Source of the DNA: Geodermatophilus ruber
Lineage (GTDB): Bacteria; Actinomycetota; Actinomycetes; Mycobacteriales; Geodermatophilaceae
Assembly (NCBI RefSeq): GCF_900114385.1
Contig: NZ_FOSW01000003.1
Coordinates: 62,001 to 126,000 of the forward strand
Reading direction: 5' to 3'
DNA: 64,000 bases
Shown piece after piece: positions 36,396-44,742 of the stretch (the stretch's first letter is position 1; each line of letters opens with the position of its first letter). Made by a program: the position numbers and the translations under genes. The notes under the pieces were generated by a model. It was not told where the DNA came from. It made no database searches and was given only the letters and a program-made list of their open reading frames with translations.

Positions 36396-37536
36396 TGATC
36401 CCACCGTCCATCCGCTCGAAGGCCCCGATGCCCGAACAGGCCTGGCACCGCGCGCACCCGGCAGCGACCCCTGCGGAGGACATGCCCTTCTTCGCCAGGT
36501 AGGGAACGACCTTGCGGTACACGGCCTCGACGGCCTCCCGCGGCGGTGGGAGCAGGTCCTCCATGAGGCTGCCCGGTACCGGACGCAGGGGGACGATGAA
36601 GGGGTAGACGCCCAGGTCGATGGCGCGCTTGCAGCCGTCGATGGTCGTCTGCTCGTCCTCGCCCATCCCGAGGATCACGTAGGTGGACACCTGACCGGAT
36701 CCGAACGCCTTGACGGCCCGCTCCCAGGCGGAGAAGTAGGCCTCGATCCCCCAGCGGGCCTTGCCCGGTGCCACCCGGGCGAGCACGGCGGGGTCGAACG
36801 TCTCCACGTGGATGCCGACCGAGTCGATGCCCATGTCGGCGACCCGGTCGATGACGTCGAGATCGGCCGGTGGCTCGAACTGCACCTGGACGGGGAGCCC
36901 GGCGGCCTGCTTGACCGCCTCGCCGCACCGGGCGACATACATGGCGCCGCGGTCGGGGGTGGCGGTGCTGCCGGTGGTCAGCGTGGCGTCGACCGCGCCG
37001 TCGAGGTCACGGGCGGCGACCGCCACCTCGGCGAGCATGGCCGGCGTCTTCTTGGCGATGGTGCGCCCCGCTGCCAGGGTGACGCCGATCCCGCAGAACG
37101 CGCACTGGTCGTCGTTGCCCCAGTAGGCGCAGGTCTGCAGCACGGTGCTCGCCATGGAGTCCAGGTGCAGCAGGGCGATCTGGTGGTAGGGGATACCGTC
37201 TGCGGTGGTGAGGTCGTAGTACTTCGGCCGTGGGGCGAGCGCTGCGCCGGCGAGGCGTACGCCGTCGCGGTAGACACCCCAGCTGCCGTCGTCCTCACCG
37301 CGCAGGGCGTAGGGGGAGTCCGCCACGTAGGAGGCGTTGGTCGGGACGGTCGTCTGCACGCCCTCGATGTAGAGCATCCCGGCGTCCGCCGGGCCCGCGC
37401 CGCCGGCTCGGGCGTCCAGCGGGACCTCGACGCGCAGACCCGAGCTCTGCACCGCGGTCAGCAGCTGAGCCAACTCCTCGGCCGACAGCGCGGGAGGAGG
37501 CGCTGTCGCGGTCGGGGTGTCTGCGGTGACGGTCAT
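36355..37536 (-). CDS. Radical SAM protein, MSMEG_0568 / Sll0785 (NitD) family
   Basis: 393 residues. The iron-sulfur motif is CAYWGNDDQCAFCG near 136-149 (C-x8-C-x2-C), the long form of this family instead of C-x3-C-x2-C. HLDSMASTVLQTC, then GIHVETFDPAVLARVAPGKA and STYVILGMGEDE match the MSMEG_0568 family closely. A C-terminal CARCQACSG may hold a second cluster. Family membership is restricted to Nit1C-type clusters; a biotin-synthase-like or AmmeMemo-like radical reaction is presumed. Gene order with the GNAT protein is as in cyanobacteria and mycobacteria. Confidence 0.92.
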   Translation of the reverse strand: MTVTADTPTATAPPPALSAEELAQLLTAVQSSGLRVEVPLDARAGGAGPADAGMLYIEGVQTTVPTNASYVADSPYALRGEDDGSWGVYRDGVRLAGAALAPRPKYYDLTTADGIPYHQIALLHLDSMASTVLQTCAYWGNDDQCAFCGIGVTLAAGRTIAKKTPAMLAEVAVAARDLDGAVDATLTTGSTATPDRGAMYVARCGEAVKQAAGLPVQVQFEPPADLDVIDRVADMGIDSVGIHVETFDPAVLARVAPGKARWGIEAYFSAWERAVKAFGSGQVSTYVILGMGEDEQTTIDGCKRAIDLGVYPFIVPLRPVPGSLMEDLLPPPREAVEAVYRKVVPYLAKKGMSSAGVAAGCARCQACSGIGAFERMDGGISDGRPSLPLFTSH

Positions 37537-37585
37537 CCGAGGCCTTCCTCCGAGCGGTCGCGCCGAGTGGGCGCGCGTTCACTAA

Positions 37586-37592
37586 AGGAAAC
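37586..37592 (-). promoter_or_regulatory. AGGAAAC element upstream of the radical SAM gene
   Basis: On the minus strand TTGACA at about 37620 is followed 17 bp later by the region containing GTTTCCT (37592-37586), 50 bp upstream of the radical SAM start. Similar GTTTCCT or GTTCCT strings follow at 38390 and 43032 in front of other genes of the island, so a shared operator for the XRE-cupin regulator is possible. Confidence 0.25.
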
Positions 37593-37638
37593 ACTCGATG
37601 TGAGGTCCGTCTCTGTCAAGACCCGATCGGTCGTGCCT

Positions 37639-38349
37639 TCATCGAGCCGCCCTCATCGCGCTCGCGCGCGCCTCCCGGGCCGCAGCGTCCGGGCAGGTGG
37701 CGGTGGGCTCCCCGGTCGGGATCTCCTGCACCGCGCCGCTGCCCAGGTCCACCTGCACGACCTGCACGGTGTGGTGCACGTCGCGGAAGTCGTCGTCCGC
37801 GGTGGCCGACACCAGCAGCGCGCGACCGGTCTCCACCTCCACCTCGAGTCGGTGGTAGGGCAGGAACGGGTCACCCTCGGGGTGACCCGCCTCCTCGGTC
37901 ACCACCCACGGTTGCCCCGCGCGGCGTGCCTCGGCGATCAGTCGGAGGCGGCGCAGGAGGGACTGCTCGCCGCGCACCTCGCGGTACCGCATGGCCAGTG
38001 CCGCGCGGGCCACCAGGTCGAGATCGAGCTCGGCGGCGCTCACCCCGCTCTCGTCCACCACCTGCGCGACCAGCTCCGCCCCGCGGTCGGCCGCCGCGAG
38101 AAGGGCGCTGGTGGACGGGCCCTGCTCGCGAAGCCGGTCGACCGTGCGGCGGACCAGGAGGACGATGCGCTGATACAGGTCCGGCCGCTCCGTCACGGCG
38201 GGGTAGAGCTGCGCCTCCGCCTGCTGCCAGGAGGCCGCCGTCAGGGTAGGCACCGAGGCGTCGTCGGGGCCCGCGGTGATCGCTGGATCGCCGTGGACCG
38301 CGGGAGTGCCGGCGTACGGGTCGTCAGCGATCTGGTGCGGATCGGTCAT
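37639..38349 (-). CDS. Unrecognised 236-residue protein in Nit1C-like island
   Basis: No family recognised. Residues 1-40 are polar and disordered, 40-140 mostly helical (LYQRIVLLVRRTVDRLREQG; LDLDLVARAALAMRYREVRG), and 140-220 strand-rich (LPYHRLEVEVETGRALLVSA; HTVQVVQVDLGSGAVQEI). No signal peptide, membrane helix or catalytic motif. It is not AllH/DUF2877, which would carry a GDD-type glycine motif. The gene precedes the radical SAM gene on the same strand (102-bp gap with its own promoter-like bases) and is divergent from the carbamate kinase. Confidence 0.7.
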   Translation of the reverse strand: MTDPHQIADDPYAGTPAVHGDPAITAGPDDASVPTLTAASWQQAEAQLYPAVTERPDLYQRIVLLVRRTVDRLREQGPSTSALLAAADRGAELVAQVVDESGVSAAELDLDLVARAALAMRYREVRGEQSLLRRLRLIAEARRAGQPWVVTEEAGHPEGDPFLPYHRLEVEVETGRALLVSATADDDFRDVHHTVQVVQVDLGSGAVQEIPTGEPTATCPDAAAREARASAMRAAR

Positions 38350-38374
38350 TGCGCTCGCCCCTCGAAGACTCCAC

Positions 38375-38396
38375 TATGCTGGACATGTCGTTTCCT
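38375..38396 (+). promoter_or_regulatory. Possible promoter for carbamate kinase - fdrA
   Basis: TATGCT at 38375-38380 fits an actinobacterial -10 box, and GTTTCCT (38390-38396) lies just after it, in the expected initiation/operator region. No clear -35 is visible. The element sits between divergent genes. Confidence 0.3.
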
Positions 38397-38443
38397 ATCC
38401 GATGCGGGTTGCCGGCGCGGCATGCCCCCCCGGTGCTGCAGCC

Positions 38444-39451
38444 ATGACGGCCATGTCCTCGACGGCAGCGCCTTCATCGGCAGCGCCCGTGCCGGCGACT
38501 GCGGTCGTGGCCGTGGGCGGCAACGCCCTCACGGCCGCCGGCCAGGACGGCACCTGGACCGAGATCGAGGCCAACGCGGCGGAGATGGCGGGCAGTCTCG
38601 CTGCCCTCGTCCGCTCCGGGTGGCAGATCGCGGTCGTGCACGGCAACGGCCCCCAGGTGGGCAACCTGGCGATGCAGCAGAACGCCTCGGAACACCTCGT
38701 CCCCGCGCAACCGCTGCACCAGCTCTGCGCTATGACGCAGGGGCAGCTCGGCAGCGTCCTGGTGCGGGCGATCGACCGTGAGTGCGGCCCCGGCACCGCC
38801 GTCTGCGTGGTGACGCACGCGGGCATCGACCCGCAGGACCCGGCTTTCGAGCACCCGACGAAGCCGATCGGTCCGTTCCTCAGCCGCGAGCGGGCCGACC
38901 AGCTGGCCCGCGAGCGTGGTTGGCAGGTCGTGGAGGACTCCGGGCGCGGGTACCGCCGTGTCGTCGCCTCGCCGCGGCCCGCCCGGATCATCGAGATGGA
39001 CGCCGTCCGCACCTTGCTGCAGGCCGGGCACGTGGTGCTCGCGGCCGGTGGCGGCGGGGTCGCGGTCAGTCTGGGAGGGGACGGCGCGATGACCGGGATC
39101 GACGCCGTGATCGACAAGGACCACGCCGCGGCGGCGCTCGCGACCGCTGTGGGGGCCGACGAGCTCTACCTGCTGACCGGGGTGGACTCCGTGCTCCTGG
39201 ACTACGGCACCCCCGAGCAGCGGCCGGCGCACCGGCTCACGCCCGAGGAGGCCGCGCGCCACCTCCAGAACGGTCAGTTCCCCCCCGGCAGCATGGGTCC
39301 GAAGATCAGCGCGGCCCTGCGCTTCCTGGAGGACGGCGGTCACCGGGTCATCATCACCTCTGCCCGCATGCTGGCGGCGGCCGCCGCGGGCCGCCCGGGG
39401 ACGGGCACCTGCATCGAGCCGGCACACGTCGCCGTGGGGAGCGCATCATGA
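38444..39451 (+). CDS. Carbamate kinase
   Basis: 335 residues from ATG 38444; ATG 38402 and 38453 are also in frame and no start has a good ribosome site. VVAVGGNALTAAGQDGTW, then HGNGPQVGNLAMQQ, AAGGGGVAVSLGGD and GSMGPKISAALRF are the canonical carbamate kinase motifs for binding carbamoyl phosphate and ATP. The enzyme converts carbamoyl phosphate plus ADP into ATP, CO2 and ammonia. It overlaps fdrA by 4 bp, as an AllK-FdrA pair, so the carbamoyl phosphate source is probably the FdrA/DUF1116 transferase and not arginine deiminase. Confidence 0.93.
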   Translation: MTAMSSTAAPSSAAPVPATAVVAVGGNALTAAGQDGTWTEIEANAAEMAGSLAALVRSGWQIAVVHGNGPQVGNLAMQQNASEHLVPAQPLHQLCAMTQGQLGSVLVRAIDRECGPGTAVCVVTHAGIDPQDPAFEHPTKPIGPFLSRERADQLARERGWQVVEDSGRGYRRVVASPRPARIIEMDAVRTLLQAGHVVLAAGGGGVAVSLGGDGAMTGIDAVIDKDHAAAALATAVGADELYLLTGVDSVLLDYGTPEQRPAHRLTPEEAARHLQNGQFPPGSMGPKISAALRFLEDGGHRVIITSARMLAAAAAGRPGTGTCIEPAHVAVGSAS

Positions 39452-40995
39452 CCGCGAGCGGGATGCGGGTCCACAAGGACACCTATCTGGACTCCTTGCT
39501 CCTGATGGTCACCACCGTGACCATGGACGAGCGCCCCGGGGTCAGCTGGGCCGGCGCGGTGATGGCGAGCAGGCGTGGCCTGGAGGACCTGGCCGCGGCC
39601 GGGTTCTCCGGCAGCGAGCTGGACGGACTGGGCGCCAACGACCTGGTGCTCGCGGTACGGGCCGAGGACGACGAGACCCTCGAGGCCGCGCTCGACGCCG
39701 GCCGGGACGCCGCCTTCAGCGAGCGGGAGACGAGTGGCGGGGCGACCGAGGAGAAGCCGCCGACCAGCACGGCCGAGGCCGTGCGCCGGACCCCGGGCAT
39801 CGACGTGGCCATCGTCTCCGTGCCGGGGGAGTACGCGGCGCTGGAGGCCCATCACGCCTTGACAGCCGGCCTGCACGTCCTGCTCTTCAGCGACAACGTC
39901 CCGCTGGAGGAGGAGGTCGAGCTCAAGGAGCGGGCGGCGCGACTCGGGTTGCTGGTGATGGGCCCCGGTGCGGGGACCGCGGTCCTCGGCGGTACCGGGC
40001 TCGGCTTTGCCAACGAACTGCGCGCAGAAGGGGGCGGCGCCGTCGGCGTCGTGGCAGCGGCCGGGACGGGGGCTCAGGAAGTCTCTGCCCTGCTGGACCG
40101 CTGGGGGGTCCGGGTCTCCCAGGTCATCGGCGTCGGGGGGCGGGACCTCTCCGAGGCGGTCGGCGGCCGGATGGCCCAGCTCGCGGCCCGGGCCCTGGAC
40201 GCGGACCCGGGCACGAGCGCCGTGCTGCTGGTCTCCAAGCCTCCCTCCGCCGGGGCAGCGGAGGCCGTGCTGGCCGAGTGCCGGGACACCGCCGCGGTCG
40301 CGGTCTTCCTCGGCCTGGACGATCTGGAGCCGCCCGAGGGCGTCCGGTTGGCCCCGACCCTGGAGCAGGGGGCGCTCGCTGCCGCCGCACTGACCGGGGC
40401 ATTCCCGCCCGCCCTGAACGAGGGGCTGTGCGGCCGGGTCGCGGCCGCCGCCGAGCGCCTCGGCGCCGGGCGGACGACCGTGCGCGGGCTCTTCTCGGGC
40501 GGCACGCTCTGCTACGAGGCGCAGTACGTGCTGGAGAGCCTGCTGGGCCCGGTCTACTCGAACGAGCCACTGCGCAAGGACCACGGACTGCCGGCTCCCG
40601 AGCGTGCCCACGTGCTGCTCGACCTGGGCGCGGAGGAGTACACCCAGGGGCGGCCGCACCCGATGATCGACCCGAGCGGCCGGCTGGAGTTGTTGCGCGC
40701 CACCGCGGAGGACCCGACGATCGCGGTCATCCTGCTCGACGTCGTGATCGGCCACGGCAGCCACGAGGACCCGGCGGGTCAGCTCGCCCCGGTCTGCGCC
40801 GAGCTCATGGCCGGCGGTGGCCCGCAGGTCGTCGCCTACCTGCTGGGCACGGAGGCGGATCCGCAGGTCTACTCGCGGCAGCGCGCCGTCCTGGAGGAGG
40901 CCGGCTGCATCGTGCCGGAGACCAACGCCCGCGCGGCGTACGCCGCCGCCGCCCTCGTCCGCCGTGAACCCGGACTCGCGGAGGAGGGGCTGTGA
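39448..40995 (+). CDS. fdrA: FdrA-family protein (AllF-like carbamoyltransferase subunit)
   Basis: 515 residues. It has two Rossmann-type halves as in succinyl-CoA synthetase relatives: DVAIVSVPGEYAALEAHHAL near 115, GPGAGTAVLGG near 172, GVVAAAGTGAQEVSALLDRW near 195, GVGGRDL near 222, then GLFSGGTLCYEAQYVLE near 350. FdrA (AllF) with AllG and AllH forms oxamate carbamoyltransferase in enterobacteria. Here the DUF1116 partner is in the coenzyme M-like operon and AllH is missing. ATGA overlap with the carbamate kinase gene couples transfer to ATP recovery. Confidence 0.88.
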   Translation: MTASGMRVHKDTYLDSLLLMVTTVTMDERPGVSWAGAVMASRRGLEDLAAAGFSGSELDGLGANDLVLAVRAEDDETLEAALDAGRDAAFSERETSGGATEEKPPTSTAEAVRRTPGIDVAIVSVPGEYAALEAHHALTAGLHVLLFSDNVPLEEEVELKERAARLGLLVMGPGAGTAVLGGTGLGFANELRAEGGGAVGVVAAAGTGAQEVSALLDRWGVRVSQVIGVGGRDLSEAVGGRMAQLAARALDADPGTSAVLLVSKPPSAGAAEAVLAECRDTAAVAVFLGLDDLEPPEGVRLAPTLEQGALAAAALTGAFPPALNEGLCGRVAAAAERLGAGRTTVRGLFSGGTLCYEAQYVLESLLGPVYSNEPLRKDHGLPAPERAHVLLDLGAEEYTQGRPHPMIDPSGRLELLRATAEDPTIAVILLDVVIGHGSHEDPAGQLAPVCAELMAGGGPQVVAYLLGTEADPQVYSRQRAVLEEAGCIVPETNARAAYAAAALVRREPGLAEEGL

Positions 40996-41068
40996 CCGAG
41001 CTCGCGAGGTCACCCATGGGCAGGGCACCCCAGGTCGCCGGCCCCACGAGCGCAGGCGAGGAGGGACC

Positions 41069-42250
41069 GTGACCGACCGGCCGATCGCCCTGCTGACCTA
41101 CTCGACCAAACCCCGCGGGGGGGTCGTGCACACCCTCGAGCTCGCCGAGGCGCTGCACGACCTCGGTGTGCCCGTGCGGGTGGTCGCTCTCGGGGACCCG
41201 GCCACCGGGTTCTTCCGGCCGGTGCGGGTGCCGGTCACCCTCGTTCCCGGACCGACGGGTGCCGCTGATCTCGAGGAGAAGGTGGCCGGCAGCATCGACT
41301 GCATCGAGCGGGCCCTGCTCGACGTCGTCCGGGCCGCCCCGGAAACGGTCCTGCACGCGCAGGACTGCATCAGCGCCCGAGCGGCCGCGCGCGTCCGGGA
41401 CGCGGGGTACGGCGTGCCGGTGGTGCGCACCGTGCACCATGTCGACGACTTCTCCAGCCAGATCCTGATGGACTGTCAGCGCCAGGCGATCCTCGAACCG
41501 GACGTCGTGCTGGCCGTCACCGAGGTGTGGCGGGAGATCCTCAGCCGGGAGTACGGCGTCCGGCCCGGGGTGGTGCCCAACGGGGTCGACGTCGCCAAGT
41601 ACGCCGCAGGTTCGCGGGAGCGCGCCGCGCAGCTGCGGTGGGGGGTGGGGGCCCGGAACCGCCCGCTGATCCTGGCCGTCGGCGGGCTCGAGCCGCGCAA
41701 GGGCAGCGACTCGCTGGTGCGTGCGCTTGCCCGGCTCCGCGACCGGAGCGGCCTCGCTCCGGTGCTCGCCGTCCTCGGCGGCCACTCCTTCCAGGACTAC
41801 CGCGCCTACCGCGACGCCGTGCTGGCCGAGCTCCCGGAGCTCGGACTCGAGCTCGGCCGCGACGTCGTGGAGGTGGGGACGGTTCCGGAGGAGGACATGG
41901 CTTCCTGGTACCAGGCCGCCGACGTGCTCGCCTTCCCCTCGGTCAAGGAGGGCTTCGGGCTGGCCGTCCTCGAGGCGATGAGCGCCGGGCTGCCGGTCGT
42001 CACCAGCGATCTCCCGGTCTTCCGCGAGTACCTCGTCCCTGGCCGGGACGCTCTGCTGGTCGCCCTCGGCGACGTCGAGGGCCTCGCCGGGGCCCTTCTG
42101 TCCGTCCTGCAGGACGAGGACCGGCGGGCGGCACTCGTGCAGGCCGGCCGGGCCGTGGCGGACCGCTTCACCTGGCACGAGAGCGCCCGCCGCCATCTGG
42201 CGGTGTACACCGGACTGGAGCAGCGCACGTCGCGGCCCGTGCCCGCCTGA
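41069..42250 (+). CDS. Glycosyltransferase, MSMEG_0565 family
   Basis: 393 residues, GTG 41069 with GAGGAGGGA upstream. GT-B fold, family GT4-like: TYSTKPRGGVVHTLELAEAL at the N-terminus (diagnostic for the MSMEG_0565 subfamily), VPNGVD near 170, GGLEPRKGSDSLVRAL near 208 and the nucleotide-sugar motif FPSVKEGFGLAVLEAM near 287. These transferases are confined to Nit1C-type loci, so the cluster may make or modify a glycosylated product. Donor and acceptor are unknown. Confidence 0.9.
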   Translation: MTDRPIALLTYSTKPRGGVVHTLELAEALHDLGVPVRVVALGDPATGFFRPVRVPVTLVPGPTGAADLEEKVAGSIDCIERALLDVVRAAPETVLHAQDCISARAAARVRDAGYGVPVVRTVHHVDDFSSQILMDCQRQAILEPDVVLAVTEVWREILSREYGVRPGVVPNGVDVAKYAAGSRERAAQLRWGVGARNRPLILAVGGLEPRKGSDSLVRALARLRDRSGLAPVLAVLGGHSFQDYRAYRDAVLAELPELGLELGRDVVEVGTVPEEDMASWYQAADVLAFPSVKEGFGLAVLEAMSAGLPVVTSDLPVFREYLVPGRDALLVALGDVEGLAGALLSVLQDEDRRAALVQAGRAVADRFTWHESARRHLAVYTGLEQRTSRPVPA

Positions 42251-42253
42251 ACC

Positions 42254-42268
42254 CCGCCCGCGGGGCGG
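42254..42268 (+). terminator. Short GC hairpin after glycosyltransferase gene
   Basis: CCGCCC-GCG-GGGCGG, a perfect 6-bp stem, starts 3 bp after the stop codon and is followed by TT. It lies between convergent genes (glycosyltransferase and XRE-cupin regulator), where a bidirectional terminator is expected. Confidence 0.45.
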
Positions 42269-42330
42269 TTCTGCGGGAGGGCCGCGGTGGCTGCCGCTGG
42301 TGGGGACCCGTGCTGGCGGGGGCGTGTCCG

Positions 42331-42906
42331 CTACTGGGGGCGCAGCGCCATCCAGAGCGCGACCGCGTCCACGCTGCCCGGGTTGCGCCAGGAGTGTTGC
42401 TGCACGGTGCGGAAGTGCAGTGAGTCGCCGGGCTGCAGCCGGTAGGTCTGCTGGTTCACGACGAACTCCAGCTCGCCTTCGAGCAGGTAGACGAGTTCCT
42501 CGCCGGGGTGCTCCAGGAAGTGGTCACCGCTACTGGCCCCCGGCAGCACGGTGGCGCGGGCCCCGGCGAGGTAGAAGCGACCGTAGGTGCCGCTGATGCC
42601 GGCCAGGTCGATGCCGGTGTGCGAAGTCAGGATGGGCCGCTGCTCGCCCTCCCGGACGAAGACGGTCGGGTCCGAGGCCACTTCTTCCTCGTCCACGAAG
42701 TAGGCGACCGGTCGCCCCAGGGCCCCGGCCACCTTGAGCAGGGTCGTGATGGTCGGGACCATGCCGCTCTGCTCGATCTTGTGGATCGCGGCCGCGGAGA
42801 CGTCGGCCTTGACCGCCAACTGCTGCAGTGAGAGGCCGGCCTGCTTGCGCAGCGTGCGTAGCTTCGGGCCGATCCCCGAGACGATCCGGCTGAGGTCCTC
42901 GGTCAC
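42331..42906 (-). CDS. XRE-family regulator with cupin sensor domain
   Basis: 191 residues. HTH_XRE at about 15-70 (LRTLRKQAGLSLQQLAVKAD; AAIHKIEQSG) and a C-terminal cupin barrel at about 115-185 (HPGEELVYLLEGELEF; LQPGDSLHFRT; HSWRNPG). These PuuR/SutR-like proteins bind a small metabolite in the cupin and repress or activate nearby operons. It is divergent from the flavoprotein-Nit1C-nitrile hydratase operon and is the only dedicated regulator inside the island, hence the likely controller of it. Confidence 0.9.
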   Translation of the reverse strand: MTEDLSRIVSGIGPKLRTLRKQAGLSLQQLAVKADVSAAAIHKIEQSGMVPTITTLLKVAGALGRPVAYFVDEEEVASDPTVFVREGEQRPILTSHTGIDLAGISGTYGRFYLAGARATVLPGASSGDHFLEHPGEELVYLLEGELEFVVNQQTYRLQPGDSLHFRTVQQHSWRNPGSVDAVALWMALRPQ

Positions 42907-43083
42907 TGATCAACCCCCCGTGGGCGCGACGTGGTGCTCGACGGAGTGGGAGCCAGGTGGACGCCTGTGACGTACCTCTCGAACAACCCTTGACGCCGCC
43001 ATTCGCTTCTGCCCACCATAGTGGACGTCCCGTTCCTCATGCTCAACGTCTACGCGGGTCCTGCCCGGCGAAGGAGGGCCTAC

Positions 43084-44421
43084 GTGGCCAAGCGCATCCT
43101 GATCATAGGTGGCGGTGCCGCGGGCATCGGCGCCGCGGGAGCAGCCAGGGGCACCGATCCGACCGCCGAGATCACCGTCTACACCGAGTACCAGGACGCC
43201 GCCTACAGCCCCTGCGGGATCCCCTACGTGCACGGCGGGGAGATCCCGGACTTCGAGCGCCTCTTCCTCGGCACCAAGCAGCAGTACGCCGACCAGGGCA
43301 TCGATATCCGCTACGAGACCGCCGTCGAGGCGATCGACGTCCGGGCGAAGACCGTCACCGTGGCGGGTCGGCCGGTCCCCTACGACTCGCTGGTCGTGGC
43401 CACGGGCTGGGACTACGGCCGGCCCGACGTGCCGGGCAACGACCTGTCCGGCATCTACTACATGAAGAACATCCGCGAGGCCATGGAGTGGGACAAGACC
43501 CTGGACGGCGTCCGGAGCGCCGTGGTCCTCGAGGCCGGCCCGCTGGGCATGGAGATGGTCACCGCACTGTGTCACCGCGGCATCGAGACCCACCTGGTCG
43601 ACCCGAGCCCGTGGGCCCTGTCGATGGCCACCGACCCGGACATCGCCAAGCCGGTCCAGGACTCCTGGCTCGAGATGGGCGCCACGCTGCACTTCAACAC
43701 CAAGCTCGAGGCCATCCTGGGTGACGCCGCAGGCAAGGTGCGGGCGGTCGCGACCTCGGACGGCGAGATCGCCTGCGACCTCCTGGTCGTGTGCACGCAC
43801 AAGGAGCCGCAGACCCGGCTCGGCGCTGCGGCCGGTCTCACGACCGGGTCGGCCGGTGGGTTCATCGTCGACGAGACGATGGCGACCTCGGCCCCTCACG
43901 TCTGGGCCGCGGGTGACTGTGCCGAGATCCCGCACGGCGTGAGCAACGTGCCGGTACAGGGGCTGTCCGGCAGCCACGCGTACGCACAGGGCAAGGTCGC
44001 CGGGGTCAACGCCGCAGGGGGGAAGCGGGCCTACCAGCCGGTCTACGTCCCCTGGGGCATGGTCGCCGGCAAGTGGATGATCGGCGGGGTCTCCTTCTCC
44101 GAGACGCTGGCCACCGCGATCGGTATCCCCTACGTCATGGGAGAGGCCCAGGGCATCTCCCGGGCCCGCTACTTCCCGGACATGAAGCCGGTCAAGGTCA
44201 AGCTCCTCGCGGAGCCGGGCAGCCTCCGGCTCATCGGCGCCCAGATGGTCGGCGGCGAGGGGATCAAGGAGCGGGCCGACTTCCTGGCGATGGCCGTCCG
44301 CACCGGCATCACGCTGCGCGACCTGGCCACGATGGAGAACGTCTACTCCCCGCCCATCGGCGCGCTCAACGAGCCGATCGCCATGGCGGCCCAGAACGCG
44401 CTGTCCCGGCTGGGGTCCTGA
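43084..44421 (+). CDS. CoA-disulfide reductase-like FAD/NAD(P)-dependent oxidoreductase
   Basis: 445 residues from GTG 43084, GAAGGAGGG upstream; an earlier GTG at 43021 has no ribosome site. FAD-binding GGGAAGIGAA at 9-18, single redox Cys 44 in YSPCGIPY, second dinucleotide fold VVLEAGPLGMEM near 160 and WAAGDCAEI near 278. The single-cysteine form belongs to CoA-disulfide reductases/NADH oxidases, not to the MSMEG_0569 monooxygenase usual in Nit1C. Note GAGPLG where GxGxxG is normal has EAGPLG here. Because the island appears to make coenzyme M, reduction of a CoM-type disulfide is an attractive but untested role. Confidence 0.87.
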   Translation: MAKRILIIGGGAAGIGAAGAARGTDPTAEITVYTEYQDAAYSPCGIPYVHGGEIPDFERLFLGTKQQYADQGIDIRYETAVEAIDVRAKTVTVAGRPVPYDSLVVATGWDYGRPDVPGNDLSGIYYMKNIREAMEWDKTLDGVRSAVVLEAGPLGMEMVTALCHRGIETHLVDPSPWALSMATDPDIAKPVQDSWLEMGATLHFNTKLEAILGDAAGKVRAVATSDGEIACDLLVVCTHKEPQTRLGAAAGLTTGSAGGFIVDETMATSAPHVWAAGDCAEIPHGVSNVPVQGLSGSHAYAQGKVAGVNAAGGKRAYQPVYVPWGMVAGKWMIGGVSFSETLATAIGIPYVMGEAQGISRARYFPDMKPVKVKLLAEPGSLRLIGAQMVGGEGIKERADFLAMAVRTGITLRDLATMENVYSPPIGALNEPIAMAAQNALSRLGS

Positions 44422-44422
44422 G

Positions 44423-44677
44423 GTGGCGTTCGCCCGCTGGGTCCGTGCGGTCTCGGAGAAGCAACTGCTGACCGCCGCCCAGGTCGAGGTCGCCCGCCGG
44501 CGCGGGGCGCCGCTGCCACCACCGCCACGCGGGGTGGACATCTTCTGGCAGAAGGTCTACGTCCCGATCTACCACAAGCTGCCCTGGAAGCTGCGGTCCA
44601 AGGTGATGCTCGCGATGCCGGGCAGCCACCGGCGGACCTGGCACACACCTGACCAGGTGAAGGGCCCGGCCGTCTGA
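44423..44677 (+). CDS. Small hypothetical protein after the flavoprotein
   Basis: 84 residues, GTG 44423, one base after the preceding stop. Basic and aromatic (VDIFWQKVYVPIYHKLPWKL; VMLAMPGSHRRTWH), without membrane helix or signal peptide. Unrecognised. Tight spacing on both sides indicates it belongs to the operon; it might be the counterpart of the small uncharacterised Nit1C proteins, but the sequence does not prove this. Confidence 0.6.
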   Translation: MAFARWVRAVSEKQLLTAAQVEVARRRGAPLPPPPRGVDIFWQKVYVPIYHKLPWKLRSKVMLAMPGSHRRTWHTPDQVKGPAV

Positions 44678-44742
44678 CGGCCAGTACCACCGCACTGCAC
44701 GACCCGTATGCCGGTTCGCATCCCAGCCCAGGAGGAACACGC

